Made by a program: the position numbers and the translations under genes
Assembly: GCA_947503005.1 (NCBI GenBank)
Contig: CANNCA010000001.1
Coordinates: 372,001-436,000 of the forward strand
From: an uncultured Flavobacteriaceae bacterium
GTDB taxonomy: Bacteria > Bacteroidota > Bacteroidia > Flavobacteriales > Flavobacteriaceae
Reading direction: 5' to 3'
Length of the DNA stretch: 64,000 nt
Shown: positions 19,728-28,729 of the stretch, piece after piece
Numbering within the stretch: the first letter of the stretch is position 1
How the letters are laid out: every line of letters starts with the position of its first letter
Notes under the pieces: generated by a model
Database searches by the model: none
Told to the model about the DNA's origin: nothing
Seen by the model: only the letters and a program-made list of their open reading frames with translations

Positions 19728-20537
19728 TTAACATAAGAGCTGTACTCTAAATACTTTTGGTGTCTTTCCGATGTAAGACTTGAAAGTTCTAGAAAAATGA
19801 CTTTGATCCGCAAAACCACATAAATAGGCTATTTCGGTTAGAGATAATTTGGGATTCAGGAGAAGTGTCAAGGCACTTTTTATTTTTTGTTGCCGCATGT
19901 AATCTCCTAAAGTGACTGAGAAATACTTGGGAATTGTCCGCGAAAGATGTACTGGATGAACCCCCAATTCATCGGACAGCGACTGCAGACTAAGATTCTC
20001 ATAATCATCAGCATGAAGGATTTCCTTTAAAGAAGGCACCCAAGAGGGAATCTTGGTGTAGTTGAATTCCTGTTCAGTTTGGGAAGTTTCGCAGAGTTGA
20101 AGTAGTAAAAGATCAATGGATATTTCTGAATAGTGGTCTTGGCATTTGAATTCGAAATAAATCTGGCCAAGAATATGGTGCATGGTTGGGTTTTCAATTA
20201 TTTTACTTCCTTCCCAAATGTCGACATCCAACTTTTTTGTATTAAACCATTTTCTCTCGAATTCAATGTGAAATCCTCGGGCTAATGAACTTTCCTTTTG
20301 ATTAAAATGCATCTCGTTCCAATTGTGGAACAATAAACTTCCAGAGGCGCAATCGGTCTTTCTTTTTTTATTGATGTCGTAGACGTTTCCTTGAAGCACA
20401 TACATGAAGTAGGGGTTTTCATGATAGTGCCAGTCCGTTCGTTCGGTCAAATAATCGTATTCCGATAAAATAATTCCTTTACTGTCAAGCTCCAGTTTCT
20501 TTTCTCCGTAATATTTTCCTTTGGTTAGAATCTTCAT
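19728..20537 (-). CDS. AraC-family transcriptional regulator
   Basis: 269 residues. The N-terminal half is a cupin-like sensor with a WHYHENPYFMYVLQG motif. The C-terminus carries two helix-turn-helix motifs (LSDELGVHPVHLSRTIPKYF and EIAYLCGFADQSHFSRTFKSY, followed by GKTPKVFR). Third full AraC gene of the window. It is transcribed in the direction of the serine hydrolase and is a plausible regulator of it. Confidence 0.88.
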   Translation of the reverse strand: MKILTKGKYYGEKKLELDSKGIILSEYDYLTERTDWHYHENPYFMYVLQGNVYDINKKRKTDCASGSLLFHNWNEMHFNQKESSLARGFHIEFERKWFNTKKLDVDIWEGSKIIENPTMHHILGQIYFEFKCQDHYSEISIDLLLLQLCETSQTEQEFNYTKIPSWVPSLKEILHADDYENLSLQSLSDELGVHPVHLSRTIPKYFSVTLGDYMRQQKIKSALTLLLNPKLSLTEIAYLCGFADQSHFSRTFKSYIGKTPKVFRVQLLC

Positions 20538-20648
20538 GGTACGAACATTGAATTAGGAACCCCCTCATTTATGAGACAAGATTTCATGGCTTTTGTTACA
20601 CTGGATTGAAACCCAAGGCAGCGAAACTTCATTAAGTAATGAAATAAA

Positions 20649-20684
20649 AAAGCTGCGTCTATGATTAATCGTAGACGCAGCTTT
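20649..20684 (-). terminator. Strong bidirectional terminator after the cytochrome c gene
   Basis: Perfect 13-bp stem (AAAGCTGCGTCTA / TAGACGCAGCTTT) with a 10-base loop. On the minus strand it is followed by a long T run, just downstream of the stop at 20702. Confidence 0.85.
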
Positions 20685-20701
20685 ACATTTTTCCGACTAT
20701 T

Positions 20702-21184
20702 TTATAATGTTCTCAAATACTCTGCAACCGCCCGAGTATCCTCTTCAGATAAATTCTGATTCAACATAATTGCGTTGTTGTACTCTTTAAGAAGTGCTTT
20801 TGCAATAGGGTCTTCTTTCAACATACCGTCTGGGTTGGCGATCATGTTCATGACCCACGCCGGACTTCTTCTTTCGTAGACACCCTTCAAGGCTGGCCCG
20901 ATCATACGTTGTTCGGCCATATGACAAGCCGTACAAATCGCTTTGTATTTTGCTTCGCCTGCCGCTGCCATATCTGCGTCAATTTCCGAAGGAAACTCGA
21001 TATCCTTATAAGGCCCGACCCCATCGTTATCCAAATCAACGGGCACACCTTCAGAAGTTGTTTCGGCTTTAACTTCTTTTTTTGCCCGGTTCATTTCAAA
21101 ACCTTCTTTTTTCTCTTCTTTTTTTGATTCGCCACAGCTGATTATCAATCCGCCAACAGCCAGTACCACAAGTAATTTTTTCAT
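20702..21184 (-). CDS. Lipoprotein c-type cytochrome
   Basis: 160 residues. Lipoprotein signal with lipobox IISC (Cys17), a Lys/Glu-rich linker, then a single class I cytochrome c domain. The haem-attachment motif is C84-T-A-C87-H88 and M140 (NNAIMLNQNLS) is a likely sixth ligand. It should be anchored on the periplasmic face of a membrane and carry electrons. No oxidase or dehydrogenase partner is adjacent, so the redox partner is unknown. Confidence 0.88.
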   Translation of the reverse strand: MKKLLVVLAVGGLIISCGESKKEEKKEGFEMNRAKKEVKAETTSEGVPVDLDNDGVGPYKDIEFPSEIDADMAAAGEAKYKAICTACHMAEQRMIGPALKGVYERRSPAWVMNMIANPDGMLKEDPIAKALLKEYNNAIMLNQNLSEEDTRAVAEYLRTL

Positions 21185-21270
21185 TTAACCTTAATTTTAA
21201 TGCTTTCTCAAAGACTCCGGAGATGCAGCATCCATTTTAAAAACACTACTAAGATAAGGAATACCAAAAT

Positions 21271-22233
21271 CTAATCAACTTCATCGAAGAATTTTATCGC
21301 CCTTTTTTCCGAATAGGTTACATTATTACGACCAACGAAACCTACATGACCACCATATTTGGGGCTTTCTAGAAACAATTTATCATTTTGCAATGCTTCT
21401 TTCTCTGGATAGCATTCTGGACCAAAAAATGAATCATTCTTAGCATTGATTATTAAAGAGGGAATATTGATGTTCGGAAGAAACTGAAGACAACTGCACT
21501 TTGCATAATAGTCAACAGCATCCTTGAATCCATGTGCTCGGCTAGTGTAAATATCGTCGAAGTCTTTTAAAGTAATTACTTTTTTAATTTCATCTTCGGA
21601 TATTTTATCCGGGAATCTTTTTTGTTTCTCCTTCAGCTTACCCACTAAGTTTTTCTTGAAGCGAATAGCGTATGGAAGGTTTTTGGGCTTTAAAAGTTCT
21701 TTACACGAACTATATAAATTACATGGAACAGAAATACCAACGAAAGCTTTAATTTCTTTCGGAACTGTTCTACCTTCTCCCAAATACTTCAAGCCAAGAT
21801 TTCCACCTAGGCTGAATCCTTTGACATAGATTTTTGAATAGTCTTTGGTATCAAAAATATATTGAATAACGGCATCTAAATCTTCTGTAGCACCAGAATG
21901 ATATGAACGAAATAAACGATTCTGTTCTCCACTGCAGCTTCTTAAATTAACAGCACAAACATCATATCTGTTCAGATTAAACTCTTTCGCACTTCCGGTA
22001 ATATAAGCGCGTTGCGCATTGCCTTCAAGACCATGAAGAAGAATCACCACTTTTTTTGAAGGAACTTGCGAAAAACTCCAATCTAGATCCAAAAAGTCAT
22101 CATCTGGCAAATTGATCCGCTCCCGTTTTTGCTCAAAATCCTTGATTTTTCGAATAATTCCAGCGTAAACAGTCGAAAAATGCCCGTTTTTGAACAAAAA
22201 TGGTGGATTATACGAAGAAGGAATGATTGGCAT
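21271..22233 (-). CDS. YheT-family alpha/beta hydrolase
   Basis: 320 residues. The alpha/beta-hydrolase core shows VVILLHGLEGNAQRAYI (oxyanion region), the nucleophile elbow GFSLGGN and a late catalytic histidine in YGGHVGFVG. The HGLEG...SGE...YHSG pattern is that of the YheT/COG0429 group, related to fungal and eukaryotic ABHD1/3 lipases, and probably an esterase or lipase. It has no signal peptide. The substrate is unknown. Confidence 0.85.
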   Translation of the reverse strand: MPIIPSSYNPPFLFKNGHFSTVYAGIIRKIKDFEQKRERINLPDDDFLDLDWSFSQVPSKKVVILLHGLEGNAQRAYITGSAKEFNLNRYDVCAVNLRSCSGEQNRLFRSYHSGATEDLDAVIQYIFDTKDYSKIYVKGFSLGGNLGLKYLGEGRTVPKEIKAFVGISVPCNLYSSCKELLKPKNLPYAIRFKKNLVGKLKEKQKRFPDKISEDEIKKVITLKDFDDIYTSRAHGFKDAVDYYAKCSCLQFLPNINIPSLIINAKNDSFFGPECYPEKEALQNDKLFLESPKYGGHVGFVGRNNVTYSEKRAIKFFDEVD

Positions 22234-22248
22234 TTCTAGTATTCTAAT

Positions 22249-22319
22249 CGTGTGTCACCCTCAGGGCAGTCCAAGGGTTTAGGAACACAAATGTGCTTCT
22301 ACTGCGCGCAGCATGACAG
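22249..22319. repeat. REP-like dispersed repeat with imperfect inverted arms
   Basis: Outer arms TGTCACCCTCAGGGCAGT and the complement of ACTGCGCGCAGCATGACA pair in about 13 of 18 positions. On the minus strand it reads TGTCATGCTGCGCGCAGT followed by AGAAGCA, the style of short intergenic repeats common in Flavobacteriaceae. It lies between two minus-strand genes. Confidence 0.5.
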
Positions 22320-22321
22320 TA

Positions 22322-23296
22322 TTACTTGGGATAGGTTTCCAACATTTTGTATTGCTCTTCAATCGCAGCTTTAAACTCTGATTTCAAAGATTCTACTAGT
22401 TTGGAAACAGGAACGGAATCATCAATCAGGGCAGAACCCTGACCGGCAGACCAGATGGTCTTCCATGCTTTTGCTTCTGTATCGAGTTCTTTTCCAAAAT
22501 CGATTTTTCGGTCTTTCTTTAAATCCTCTTCGGTAAGTCCGGCAGCTTTTAGGCTTGCACCCAAGAAATTGGCATGTACCCCCGAAATTGCTGCTGTATA
22601 AACGACATCACTTGCCCCGGCATCAATGATCATTTTCTTGTATTCGTCCGGAGCCTTGGCTTCATCAGTATTGATAAAACGTGTACCCATATAAGCTAGG
22701 TCGGCTCCCATTTGCAAAGCAGAGGCAATATCCCTGCCAGTACTTATGCAACCTGAAAGGATGATGGTTTTATGAAAGAATTTTTTGATTTCGGCTACAA
22801 GCGTCATTGGGTTTATGGTGCCTGCGTGGCCACCGGCCCCTGCCGCAACAAGAATTAATCCATCGACCCCAGCTTCTTGAGCCTTTTCCGCGTGGCGTTT
22901 TTTAACGATATCATGAAAAACCAATCCGCCATAACTGTGAATGGCATCGACGACCATTGAAACAGCTCCTAAAGAAGTAATAATAATCGGCACTTGATGT
23001 TTGACACATAATTTAATATCCGCTTCCAATCTTGGATTCGTCGGATGCACGATTAAGTTCACTCCGAAAGGAGCTGCCTTTTTACCAGTTTCATCCTCGA
23101 ACTTATGAAGTTCCGACTTTATTTCAACGAGCCACTCCTCAAAACCTTCACTGGTTCTTTGGTTCAAAGCTGGAAATGTACCTACAATTCCGTTTTTGCA
23201 GCATTCTACAACCAATTTGGGTCCTGAAATCAGGAACATAGGGGCGGCTATCGCAGGCAGTGAAAGTTCTTTGATAAAAGCAGGCTTTTGACTCAT
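22322..23296 (-). CDS. Nitronate monooxygenase (2-nitropropane dioxygenase family)
   Basis: 324 residues, TIM-barrel FMN enzyme oxidising alkyl nitronates and detoxifying 3-nitropropionate. Visible features are the N-terminal PAIAAPMFLISGP, the central GVDGLILVAAGAGGHAGT with the glycine-rich FMN phosphate site and catalytic histidine, and QMGADLAYMGTRFINT. The length is normal for class II members. It follows the REP-like element and is not obviously in an operon. Confidence 0.88.
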   Translation of the reverse strand: MSQKPAFIKELSLPAIAAPMFLISGPKLVVECCKNGIVGTFPALNQRTSEGFEEWLVEIKSELHKFEDETGKKAAPFGVNLIVHPTNPRLEADIKLCVKHQVPIIITSLGAVSMVVDAIHSYGGLVFHDIVKKRHAEKAQEAGVDGLILVAAGAGGHAGTINPMTLVAEIKKFFHKTIILSGCISTGRDIASALQMGADLAYMGTRFINTDEAKAPDEYKKMIIDAGASDVVYTAAISGVHANFLGASLKAAGLTEEDLKKDRKIDFGKELDTEAKAWKTIWSAGQGSALIDDSVPVSKLVESLKSEFKAAIEEQYKMLETYPK

Positions 23297-23367
23297 AAGG
23301 CTATAGTTTTGACTTTAAATTTATTCATTAATTCTAAGGAAACCGGTGTGCTTTTCCAAAACTATGG

Positions 23368-23375
23368 TATTTTTG
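23368..23375 (+). promoter_or_regulatory. Candidate -7 box for the thioesterase gene
   Basis: TATTTTTG matches TAnnTTTG about 39 bases before the ATG at 23414. No good -33 box was seen. Confidence 0.35.
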
Positions 23376-23413
23376 CCACTCCTATGCATGCATAATAAAA
23401 TAATCTGTTCACG

Positions 23414-23893
23414 ATGTACTTAAAAGAATTTGAAATTCGGTGGAGTGATGTAGACGCCAATCGTCATTTGGCGAATTCGGCATATCTTAATTTTATGAGC
23501 CATACTCGAATGGCGTTCTTGTTTCAATTAGGGTTCGATCAAAAGGTGTTGGCCGAAAATCAAATCGGCCCAGTGGTCTTTCACGAGCATATGTATTATT
23601 TCAAAGAAATCTTTCCGGGCAAGCCCATTAGGGTTTCATTGGAGGTTGTTGGGATGAGTGAGGACGGTAAATTCTTTGAGTTCCATCACAATTTTTACGA
23701 TTACAAAGGCAGAAATGTGGCGCATTGTGAAATGATGGGGGCTTGGATTAGCTTGCAATCAAGAAAACTCATAGGGTTGCCCGATCATTTACTGAAGACC
23801 TTTAAAGCGGTAGAGAAACCTGAAACGTTTCGACTTTTGACGAAGGAGGATACGCGGAGGTTTGCAAAAGTACCGAAGGATTTAGGATCATAA
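23414..23893 (+). CDS. Acyl-CoA thioesterase (hotdog fold)
   Basis: 159 residues, close to the 4-hydroxybenzoyl-CoA thioesterase/YbgC type. It has the N-terminal FEIRWSDVDANRHLANSAYL with the conserved aspartate and asparagine, then the long helix TRMAFLFQLGF and the strands expected of a hotdog domain. Cytoplasmic hydrolysis of an acyl-CoA; the chain type is not predictable. Monocistronic by context. Confidence 0.88.
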   Translation: MYLKEFEIRWSDVDANRHLANSAYLNFMSHTRMAFLFQLGFDQKVLAENQIGPVVFHEHMYYFKEIFPGKPIRVSLEVVGMSEDGKFFEFHHNFYDYKGRNVAHCEMMGAWISLQSRKLIGLPDHLLKTFKAVEKPETFRLLTKEDTRRFAKVPKDLGS

Positions 23894-23987
23894 AGAACAG
23901 TCTTCCTAAAATCAAATAGATCGTATCCATACGCGCTATTGATTCGCAATTCTTTTAGAAATTTATAGGATAAGATATGCTAGTTCT

Positions 23988-24149
23988 GTGAATGTCAATT
24001 TGCAAAGCTACCTAGAGGCGTCCTTAATAGGACAAATGGATATTGCATCCGATTTATTCGATATTACACTTTTAAAAGATCATTTTGCACATCATCTGAA
24101 CGTTACTCCAAACTATTATTCATTTCAGCTACTTATGTTCATAAATTAG
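23988..24149 (+). pseudogene. Possible remnant of an AraC-type helix-turn-helix domain
   Basis: A 53-codon frame from a GTG. Its second half reads FDITLLKDHFAHHLNVTPNYYS, which resembles the first helix-turn-helix of AraC regulators (typical form: ..FADKLNVSPNYLS..). The rest of the domain is absent and the frame ends soon after, so if homologous it is a decayed fragment. It lies in a 509-base gene-free stretch (23894-24402) that otherwise shows nothing but A/T-rich DNA. Confidence 0.35.
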
Positions 24150-24358
24150 AGGGATTAGTATTACTATTTTAGTTTAGGTTAATAAAAATGTCTAAATAAA
24201 GACAGTGTACTTTTAGATAAAGATTTCTAAATAATATGCAAACTAGCAATACATGTTTTTTAGAACTAATACATTTGGTTTGCGGTAAAGTCTTCACGAC
24301 AATAAATCTTCCTTTACCTTCTGATTTAAACACCTTATGTTTGGCTCTTAAATCAAAA

Positions 24359-24379
24359 AACCGGCGAAAATTACCGGTT
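24359..24379 (-). terminator. Terminator of the minus-strand lipoprotein gene
   Basis: 6-bp stem AACCGG / CCGGTT with a 9-base loop; on the minus strand it is followed by a T run. It begins 23 bases past the stop codon. Confidence 0.7.
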
Positions 24380-24402
24380 AATTTATTGATATAGGAAGAA
24401 AA

Positions 24403-24957
24403 TTAGTATGTTATTGTTCCCGCCGCATTATGCGTCGCTACTCCAGAGTTGAATTCTCCATTGTCCATATCCATTCTACCTACTGCCCCATCAAAGCGAC
24501 CGGTGCCACCAACTATGTCAAATCCTCCGGTATAGGTCCCTGAAGAATAGGTGCCATCAAGTATCGACTCTGGTGAAAAGACTATAAATACCTCTGAAGA
24601 GGTGTATATTTTATCCCCATTGGCGACAACCATAAAATCCTCACTTGTTTGGACAGCCTCCGATGCTGAGGTAAAATAAAAATTCGTAGTAGTGCCTTCA
24701 CCGGTATATTTACCTCCATGTGATATGTTGCCAGAGAAACTATTTCCAACGAGGTCTCCATCTTCAAATCTGTCAACACCGACAAATGTATTTTTAATTG
24801 GTCGGGGCTTTTTAGCTTTTGCAGCCGTACTTGTAAGATCGGTTGGTTCTTCAATGCTGATAGATTCAGTGGAGCAGGAGATCACCGCTAACATAAATGT
24901 CGATAACAAGGCTAATTTTAAAATTGCCTTCATGCCAAACGTGCGCTTTGTTTTCAT
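24403..24957 (-). CDS. Hypothetical lipoprotein, possible small beta-barrel
   Basis: About 184 residues from the ATG at 24957 (an earlier in-frame ATG at 24990 is less likely). Lipoprotein signal ending in AVISC. The mature part is Gly/Ser/Thr-rich with regular beta strands, and ends with the pattern GGFDIVGGTGRFDGAVGRMD. That GGTGRF.GA.G motif is shared with allene-oxide-cyclase-like and dirigent-like barrels, where it closes the barrel. The fold assignment is tentative and the function unknown. Confidence 0.7.
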   Translation of the reverse strand: MKTKRTFGMKAILKLALLSTFMLAVISCSTESISIEEPTDLTSTAAKAKKPRPIKNTFVGVDRFEDGDLVGNSFSGNISHGGKYTGEGTTTNFYFTSASEAVQTSEDFMVVANGDKIYTSSEVFIVFSPESILDGTYSSGTYTGGFDIVGGTGRFDGAVGRMDMDNGEFNSGVATHNAAGTITY

Positions 24958-24990
24958 AATTAATGCTTTAAAGGTTATATAATGATTCAA

Positions 24991-25584
24991 TTCGTTCTGT
25001 TAGTATAGTTGCCTTGAGGCTAATAATTGTGGAGGAACTTCACTAATAGTGAACCTATGCCGTAAGGGGGATTTAAATGATACAGGGGGAATAATAGAAA
25101 TAAGGAGATTTATATCGAAAATGACTTCAATAACTGTATTAAAGATGATCGAATTGAAGGAGCGAATTAATTTTAAGGGACGAATAGGTGATTTTACTGT
25201 CCGAAAGTACCAAATTAATTATCAAAGGTTTCATAGTCAATACGATACAGCAAAAAGAACTTCCTTGCCCCAACAAAATCGGAATATCGCTTTTCTCACT
25301 TGCTATATTCATCTGAAAAACCTGAAATCACAACTTTAGAGATAGTACAAAACATTGTGTGTCAAGAATTGTTAGTTATACTAAATTGATTCCTTAATTG
25401 AAAGTAAAAATTATTCAGAAGTTTAGTATGCATCCCTTAAAACGAACCTGATAAATAATTGTATTCTTATAAAAAATCACCAAACCTTACATGCCTTAAA
25501 TTCCAAAGTTTTATAAAAACCAGAATCAATAAGAAAACGAAAAGAAATCCACTAAAATTGGAAAATATCCATATATTTGGATAA
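24991..25584. other. Long intergenic stretch, no convincing gene
   Basis: 594 A/T-rich bases. A 96-codon GTG-initiated frame at 25049-25339 lacks any recognisable domain and has atypical composition, so I do not call it. The only structure I see is a near-perfect 15-bp palindrome at 25039-25053 (TTCACTAATAGTGAA), a possible operator for the minus-strand lipoprotein gene 80 bases away. Confidence 0.5.
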
Positions 25585-26802
25585 ATGCCAAATTTTGTGA
25601 AACGTTCGGGTACTGCGGATTTATTATTGCATAGGGGTGCAGTTCCCCCTTGGCTCTTCAATCGAATGAAGCAATTGACCTTGCCTATTGTGGAAGCGAT
25701 TATCGAACAAAAAGGTAAAGCTGATTTCTTGGAACGGCTGTCCGACCCTTTTTGGTTTCAAAGCTTTGGTTCGGTCATTGGAATGGATTGGAATTCTTCG
25801 GGAGTGACCACAACGGTCTTGAATGTGCTCAAACAATCTATAAATCCAGTTTCAAAGCAATTAGGACTTTACGTGTGCGGCGGAAAAGGAAAAAGCTCAA
25901 TGCGAACGCCTCATGAACTTGTAGAGGTAGGCAACAAAACTGGACTAGACGGAAACTATCTTTCGAAATGTAGCAAGCTCAGCGCCAAAGTAGATAATAC
26001 CGCCTTACAAGATGGCTTCAATTTATATATTCATAGTTTCATAGTAAGTGATACGGGAAAATGGTCAGTCATTCAACAAGGCATGCACCATTCGAATGGC
26101 ATGGCAAGAAGGTACCATTGGCATTCCGAAAACCTAAAGTCTTTCGTAGAAGAACCGCATACCGCCGTGTGTGGCGCGAATCAGGGGAATATTTTGAACT
26201 TGACCCATAAAATTGCGCTGCCAACCAAGGAAGGAATTTTAGAAATAGCGAAAGAACATCCTGATAAAATATTAAAAGAACTGCCCCATTTACTGGTGCC
26301 TGTTTATCATCACATTAAACCCAAAGATGTTGACATGAAACGCTTGGGAAGCATCTTATGGCTTGCTCAAGAAAATGAGACCGAACAATTTGAAGACCTT
26401 TTGTTGCTTCGGGGCCTAGGGCCAAGAACCTTGCAATCATTGACTTTGGTGAGTGAAATCATTCATGGAACTCCTTCTCGATTTTCCGATCCGGCACGTT
26501 TTGCCTTTGCCCATGGCGGAAAGGATGCCACTCCGTTCCCCGTGCCTACAAAGGTGTACGATGAAACCATAATTACTTTAAAGGATGCCGTTAACCGAGC
26601 AAAAATCGGAAATACCGACAAACTCAAAGCCGTAAAGAAATTGACCGATTTGGTGCGAAAGGCCGAAAAAGGTTTTACACCAAATACCAATTTTGAGGCC
26701 TTGGTCAAAAAGGAAAATGAAGAATCGTATAAATATGGAGGTCGAAGTATTTATGGTTTTGCCAAAGCTACTCAAAACAAGCAGTTGAGTTTATTTGGGT
26801 AA
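25585..26802 (+). CDS. DUF763 domain protein
   Basis: 405 residues, no signal peptide. The whole protein matches DUF763: the N-terminal KRSGTADLLLHRGAVPPWL, the LYVCGGKGKSSMRTP segment, the HSFIVSDTGKWSVIQQGM region, then HWHSEN and NLTHKIA. A helix-hairpin-helix-like stretch (LRGLGPRTLQSLTLVSEII) lies near residue 275, which hints at nucleic-acid binding. The family is commonest in archaea and thermophiles and has no established function. It stands alone between an intergenic region and a convergent transporter gene. Confidence 0.85.
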   Translation: MPNFVKRSGTADLLLHRGAVPPWLFNRMKQLTLPIVEAIIEQKGKADFLERLSDPFWFQSFGSVIGMDWNSSGVTTTVLNVLKQSINPVSKQLGLYVCGGKGKSSMRTPHELVEVGNKTGLDGNYLSKCSKLSAKVDNTALQDGFNLYIHSFIVSDTGKWSVIQQGMHHSNGMARRYHWHSENLKSFVEEPHTAVCGANQGNILNLTHKIALPTKEGILEIAKEHPDKILKELPHLLVPVYHHIKPKDVDMKRLGSILWLAQENETEQFEDLLLLRGLGPRTLQSLTLVSEIIHGTPSRFSDPARFAFAHGGKDATPFPVPTKVYDETIITLKDAVNRAKIGNTDKLKAVKKLTDLVRKAEKGFTPNTNFEALVKKENEESYKYGGRSIYGFAKATQNKQLSLFG

Positions 26803-26821
26803 AAATTTCAATGGGTTTGTT

Positions 26822-27721
26822 TTATCCTTGAATTTGTGGCTTTGGTTTTCTGCTGGCCAAGTAAACGCCCAACAACACCAAAGATGCTGCCAAAATTTTT
26901 AGGGTGGTCAAACTGTCTTTTCCAGTGGCGGTGGCATAAAGTATCCCTATCAAAGGTTGTACATATACGAAAGCGCTTAAGGTTGAGGCTTTAAGTTGAG
27001 TTAAAGCAAATATATTGAAGAGGTAGGTGCAGAAAGTTGTGCCTACAACTACAAAAATGACACTCCAAATAGCTTCCGTAGGTAGGTTGGGGAAATCTAT
27101 TTCCACGAGTTCTTGATATCCGAAAGGCAATACCAGAAAAATCCCTATCGTAAAAAGCCACTTCATAAATGTGAACGGATGGTACTTGTCGAGCAAGGGC
27201 CTTACAACGATCAAATAGGAGCCATAAAAAACGGAGTTCAGTAAAATCAAGAAATTTCCTAAAGGAATGTTGGGTGCATCTTGTCTGATTTCAGAACTGA
27301 ATAGAATTAATCCGAGAGCCCCTAAAAGTCCAATTGTAATGCCAAAAATTTTTCGAGGTGAAATTCTTTCTTTAATAAAAACCGCGGAAAGGATTAGAAC
27401 AATAATTGGCGTGGTGGTGACCAAAACAGCACTATTTATAGGTGTGGAAAGCGAGAGTCCTTTAAAGAAAACCAACATATTGATGCCTATACCCAATATG
27501 GCACAGATTAGCATGCGTAAATAGTCTCTTTTTTCTATTTTTTCTTTTGGCCCAAAAATTGAAATCAACCAGAACAATAAGGCTGCACCACCAACACGAA
27601 AAATTATGAACCCAAAGGGTTGCACATAATGGGGCATCACTCCCTTTGCAATAGTGTGGTTCAGGGCATAAATAGTGGTTGCCCCGATTGCGGCTAATAT
27701 GGCTAATGTTCGCTTTGTCAA
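26822..27721 (-). CDS. EamA/DMT-family transporter
   Basis: 299 residues, ten predicted transmembrane helices in two EamA repeats (about residues 5-135 and 155-290; GALGLILF and LLGVYLASRKP close each half). Drug/metabolite transporter superfamily, usually efflux of amino acids or metabolites. The start is TTG at 27721, overlapping the TGA stop of the upstream ArsC-like gene in the tetranucleotide TTGA, which suggests translational coupling. Confidence 0.85.
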   Translation of the reverse strand: MTKRTLAILAAIGATTIYALNHTIAKGVMPHYVQPFGFIIFRVGGAALLFWLISIFGPKEKIEKRDYLRMLICAILGIGINMLVFFKGLSLSTPINSAVLVTTTPIIVLILSAVFIKERISPRKIFGITIGLLGALGLILFSSEIRQDAPNIPLGNFLILLNSVFYGSYLIVVRPLLDKYHPFTFMKWLFTIGIFLVLPFGYQELVEIDFPNLPTEAIWSVIFVVVGTTFCTYLFNIFALTQLKASTLSAFVYVQPLIGILYATATGKDSLTTLKILAASLVLLGVYLASRKPKPQIQG

Positions 27722-28071
27722 GAATGAATGGCCGCTTTGGCAGCTTCGACCACCTTTTTGCTGTTTCCAATAAATATTTGACCATCAATTAAAATTACCG
27801 GTCGTTTTAGAAACGTGTAATGCTCTAAAATTAGATTTTTGAAATCGGTTTCTGAAAGTTGTTTTTTGTTTAATCCCTTTTCTCGGTACAATCTGGCACG
27901 TTTGCTGAAGAGAGCTTCATAGCTTTTGGAAAGTTGATGCATCTCTTCGACCTGTCCAATGGTCATAGCTTCGGTCTTGATATCCTGTAATTCGAATCCG
28001 TCAAGTGGTTGTAACTCTTTGATGATGCGTTGGCAAGTGTCACAGGTGCTTAGGTGGTATATTTTTTTCAT
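27718..28071 (-). CDS. ArsC/Spx-type thioredoxin-fold protein
   Basis: About 117 residues from the ATG at 28071; the upstream in-frame ATG at 28122 would add 17 residues before the first strand. Thioredoxin-fold start KKIYHLSTCDTCQRIIKEL with a CxxC motif, and the later FLKRPVILIDGQIFIGNSKK containing the cis-proline and the ArsC/Spx signature. Single-cysteine arsenate reductases and Spx-like regulators share this fold; no arsenic genes are nearby, so a general thiol-redox or stress role is as likely. Coupled to the EamA gene downstream. Confidence 0.82.
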   Translation of the reverse strand: MKKIYHLSTCDTCQRIIKELQPLDGFELQDIKTEAMTIGQVEEMHQLSKSYEALFSKRARLYREKGLNKKQLSETDFKNLILEHYTFLKRPVILIDGQIFIGNSKKVVEAAKAAIHS

Positions 28072-28124
28072 GTATATGTTCTTTATTTTCCGTTCCGAGA
28101 AAACGGAAATCATTTTTTTCACTA

Positions 28125-28190
28125 TGTCGAGTTTCGGTGAGACTTACGTTGTGAAGGCTCTCGACTCCGCTTGAACTGATAGTCAGAGTA
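28125..28190. repeat. REP-like dispersed repeat
   Basis: On the minus strand it reads TTCAAGCGGAGTCGAGAGCC, similar in style to the elements at 12745 and 22249. It overlaps the promoter region of the minus-strand ArsC-like gene. Confidence 0.45.
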
Positions 28191-28265
28191 TTTAATGCTA
28201 GGTACAAAGAAACCCATTTCCCTTATAATGTTCTACTTTTATCTCGCATTAAAATATATTGCATT

Positions 28266-28727
28266 TTGAAAAAGTTATTAGAAACCACACTACAGAGTCG
28301 TAAAATTCTTTATAACATTATAAAGAACACTCCGAAAGAGCAATTATTGAAAATTCCAGAAGGTTTTAGAAATAATATTTGGTGGAATATTGCCCATGTT
28401 ATGGTAACGCAGCAACGGTTGGTTTATAAACTGAGTAATTTGCAAATGCACATTCCACAAGAGTTGGCAGAGAAGTTTCAAAAGGGAACCACCCCGGACG
28501 GCACCGCAACTGATGAAGAAATCAAAATGGTAAGTACCTTTCTTTTCTCAACCATCGAATGGACACAAGAAGATCTCGAAAAAGGACTTTTTCAAGAATT
28601 TAACGAATACACCACTAGCGCAAATGTGACCTTAAAAACTGTAGATGATGCGATGGTATTCAACCTATACCATGAAGGATTACATCTTGGTGTAGTTCTA
28701 TCTCTCCAAAAAGTGTTAACGAAATAG
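28266..28727 (+). CDS. DinB family protein
   Basis: 153 residues, four-helix DinB_2 fold. The candidate metal-binding histidines are in WWNIAHVMVTQQRL and YHEGLHLGVV, spaced as in the family triad. It starts at a TTG (28266). No signal peptide, so cytoplasmic, unlike the DinB fusion at 6936. The family contains bacillithiol transferases and damage-inducible proteins; the exact role is unknown. Confidence 0.82.
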   Translation: MKKLLETTLQSRKILYNIIKNTPKEQLLKIPEGFRNNIWWNIAHVMVTQQRLVYKLSNLQMHIPQELAEKFQKGTTPDGTATDEEIKMVSTFLFSTIEWTQEDLEKGLFQEFNEYTTSANVTLKTVDDAMVFNLYHEGLHLGVVLSLQKVLTK

Positions 28728-28729
28728 CT

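Noticed and set aside
25049-25339. 96-codon plus-strand frame in an intergenic region
   Set aside because: GTG start without supporting context, no recognisable domain, composition unlike neighbouring genes.
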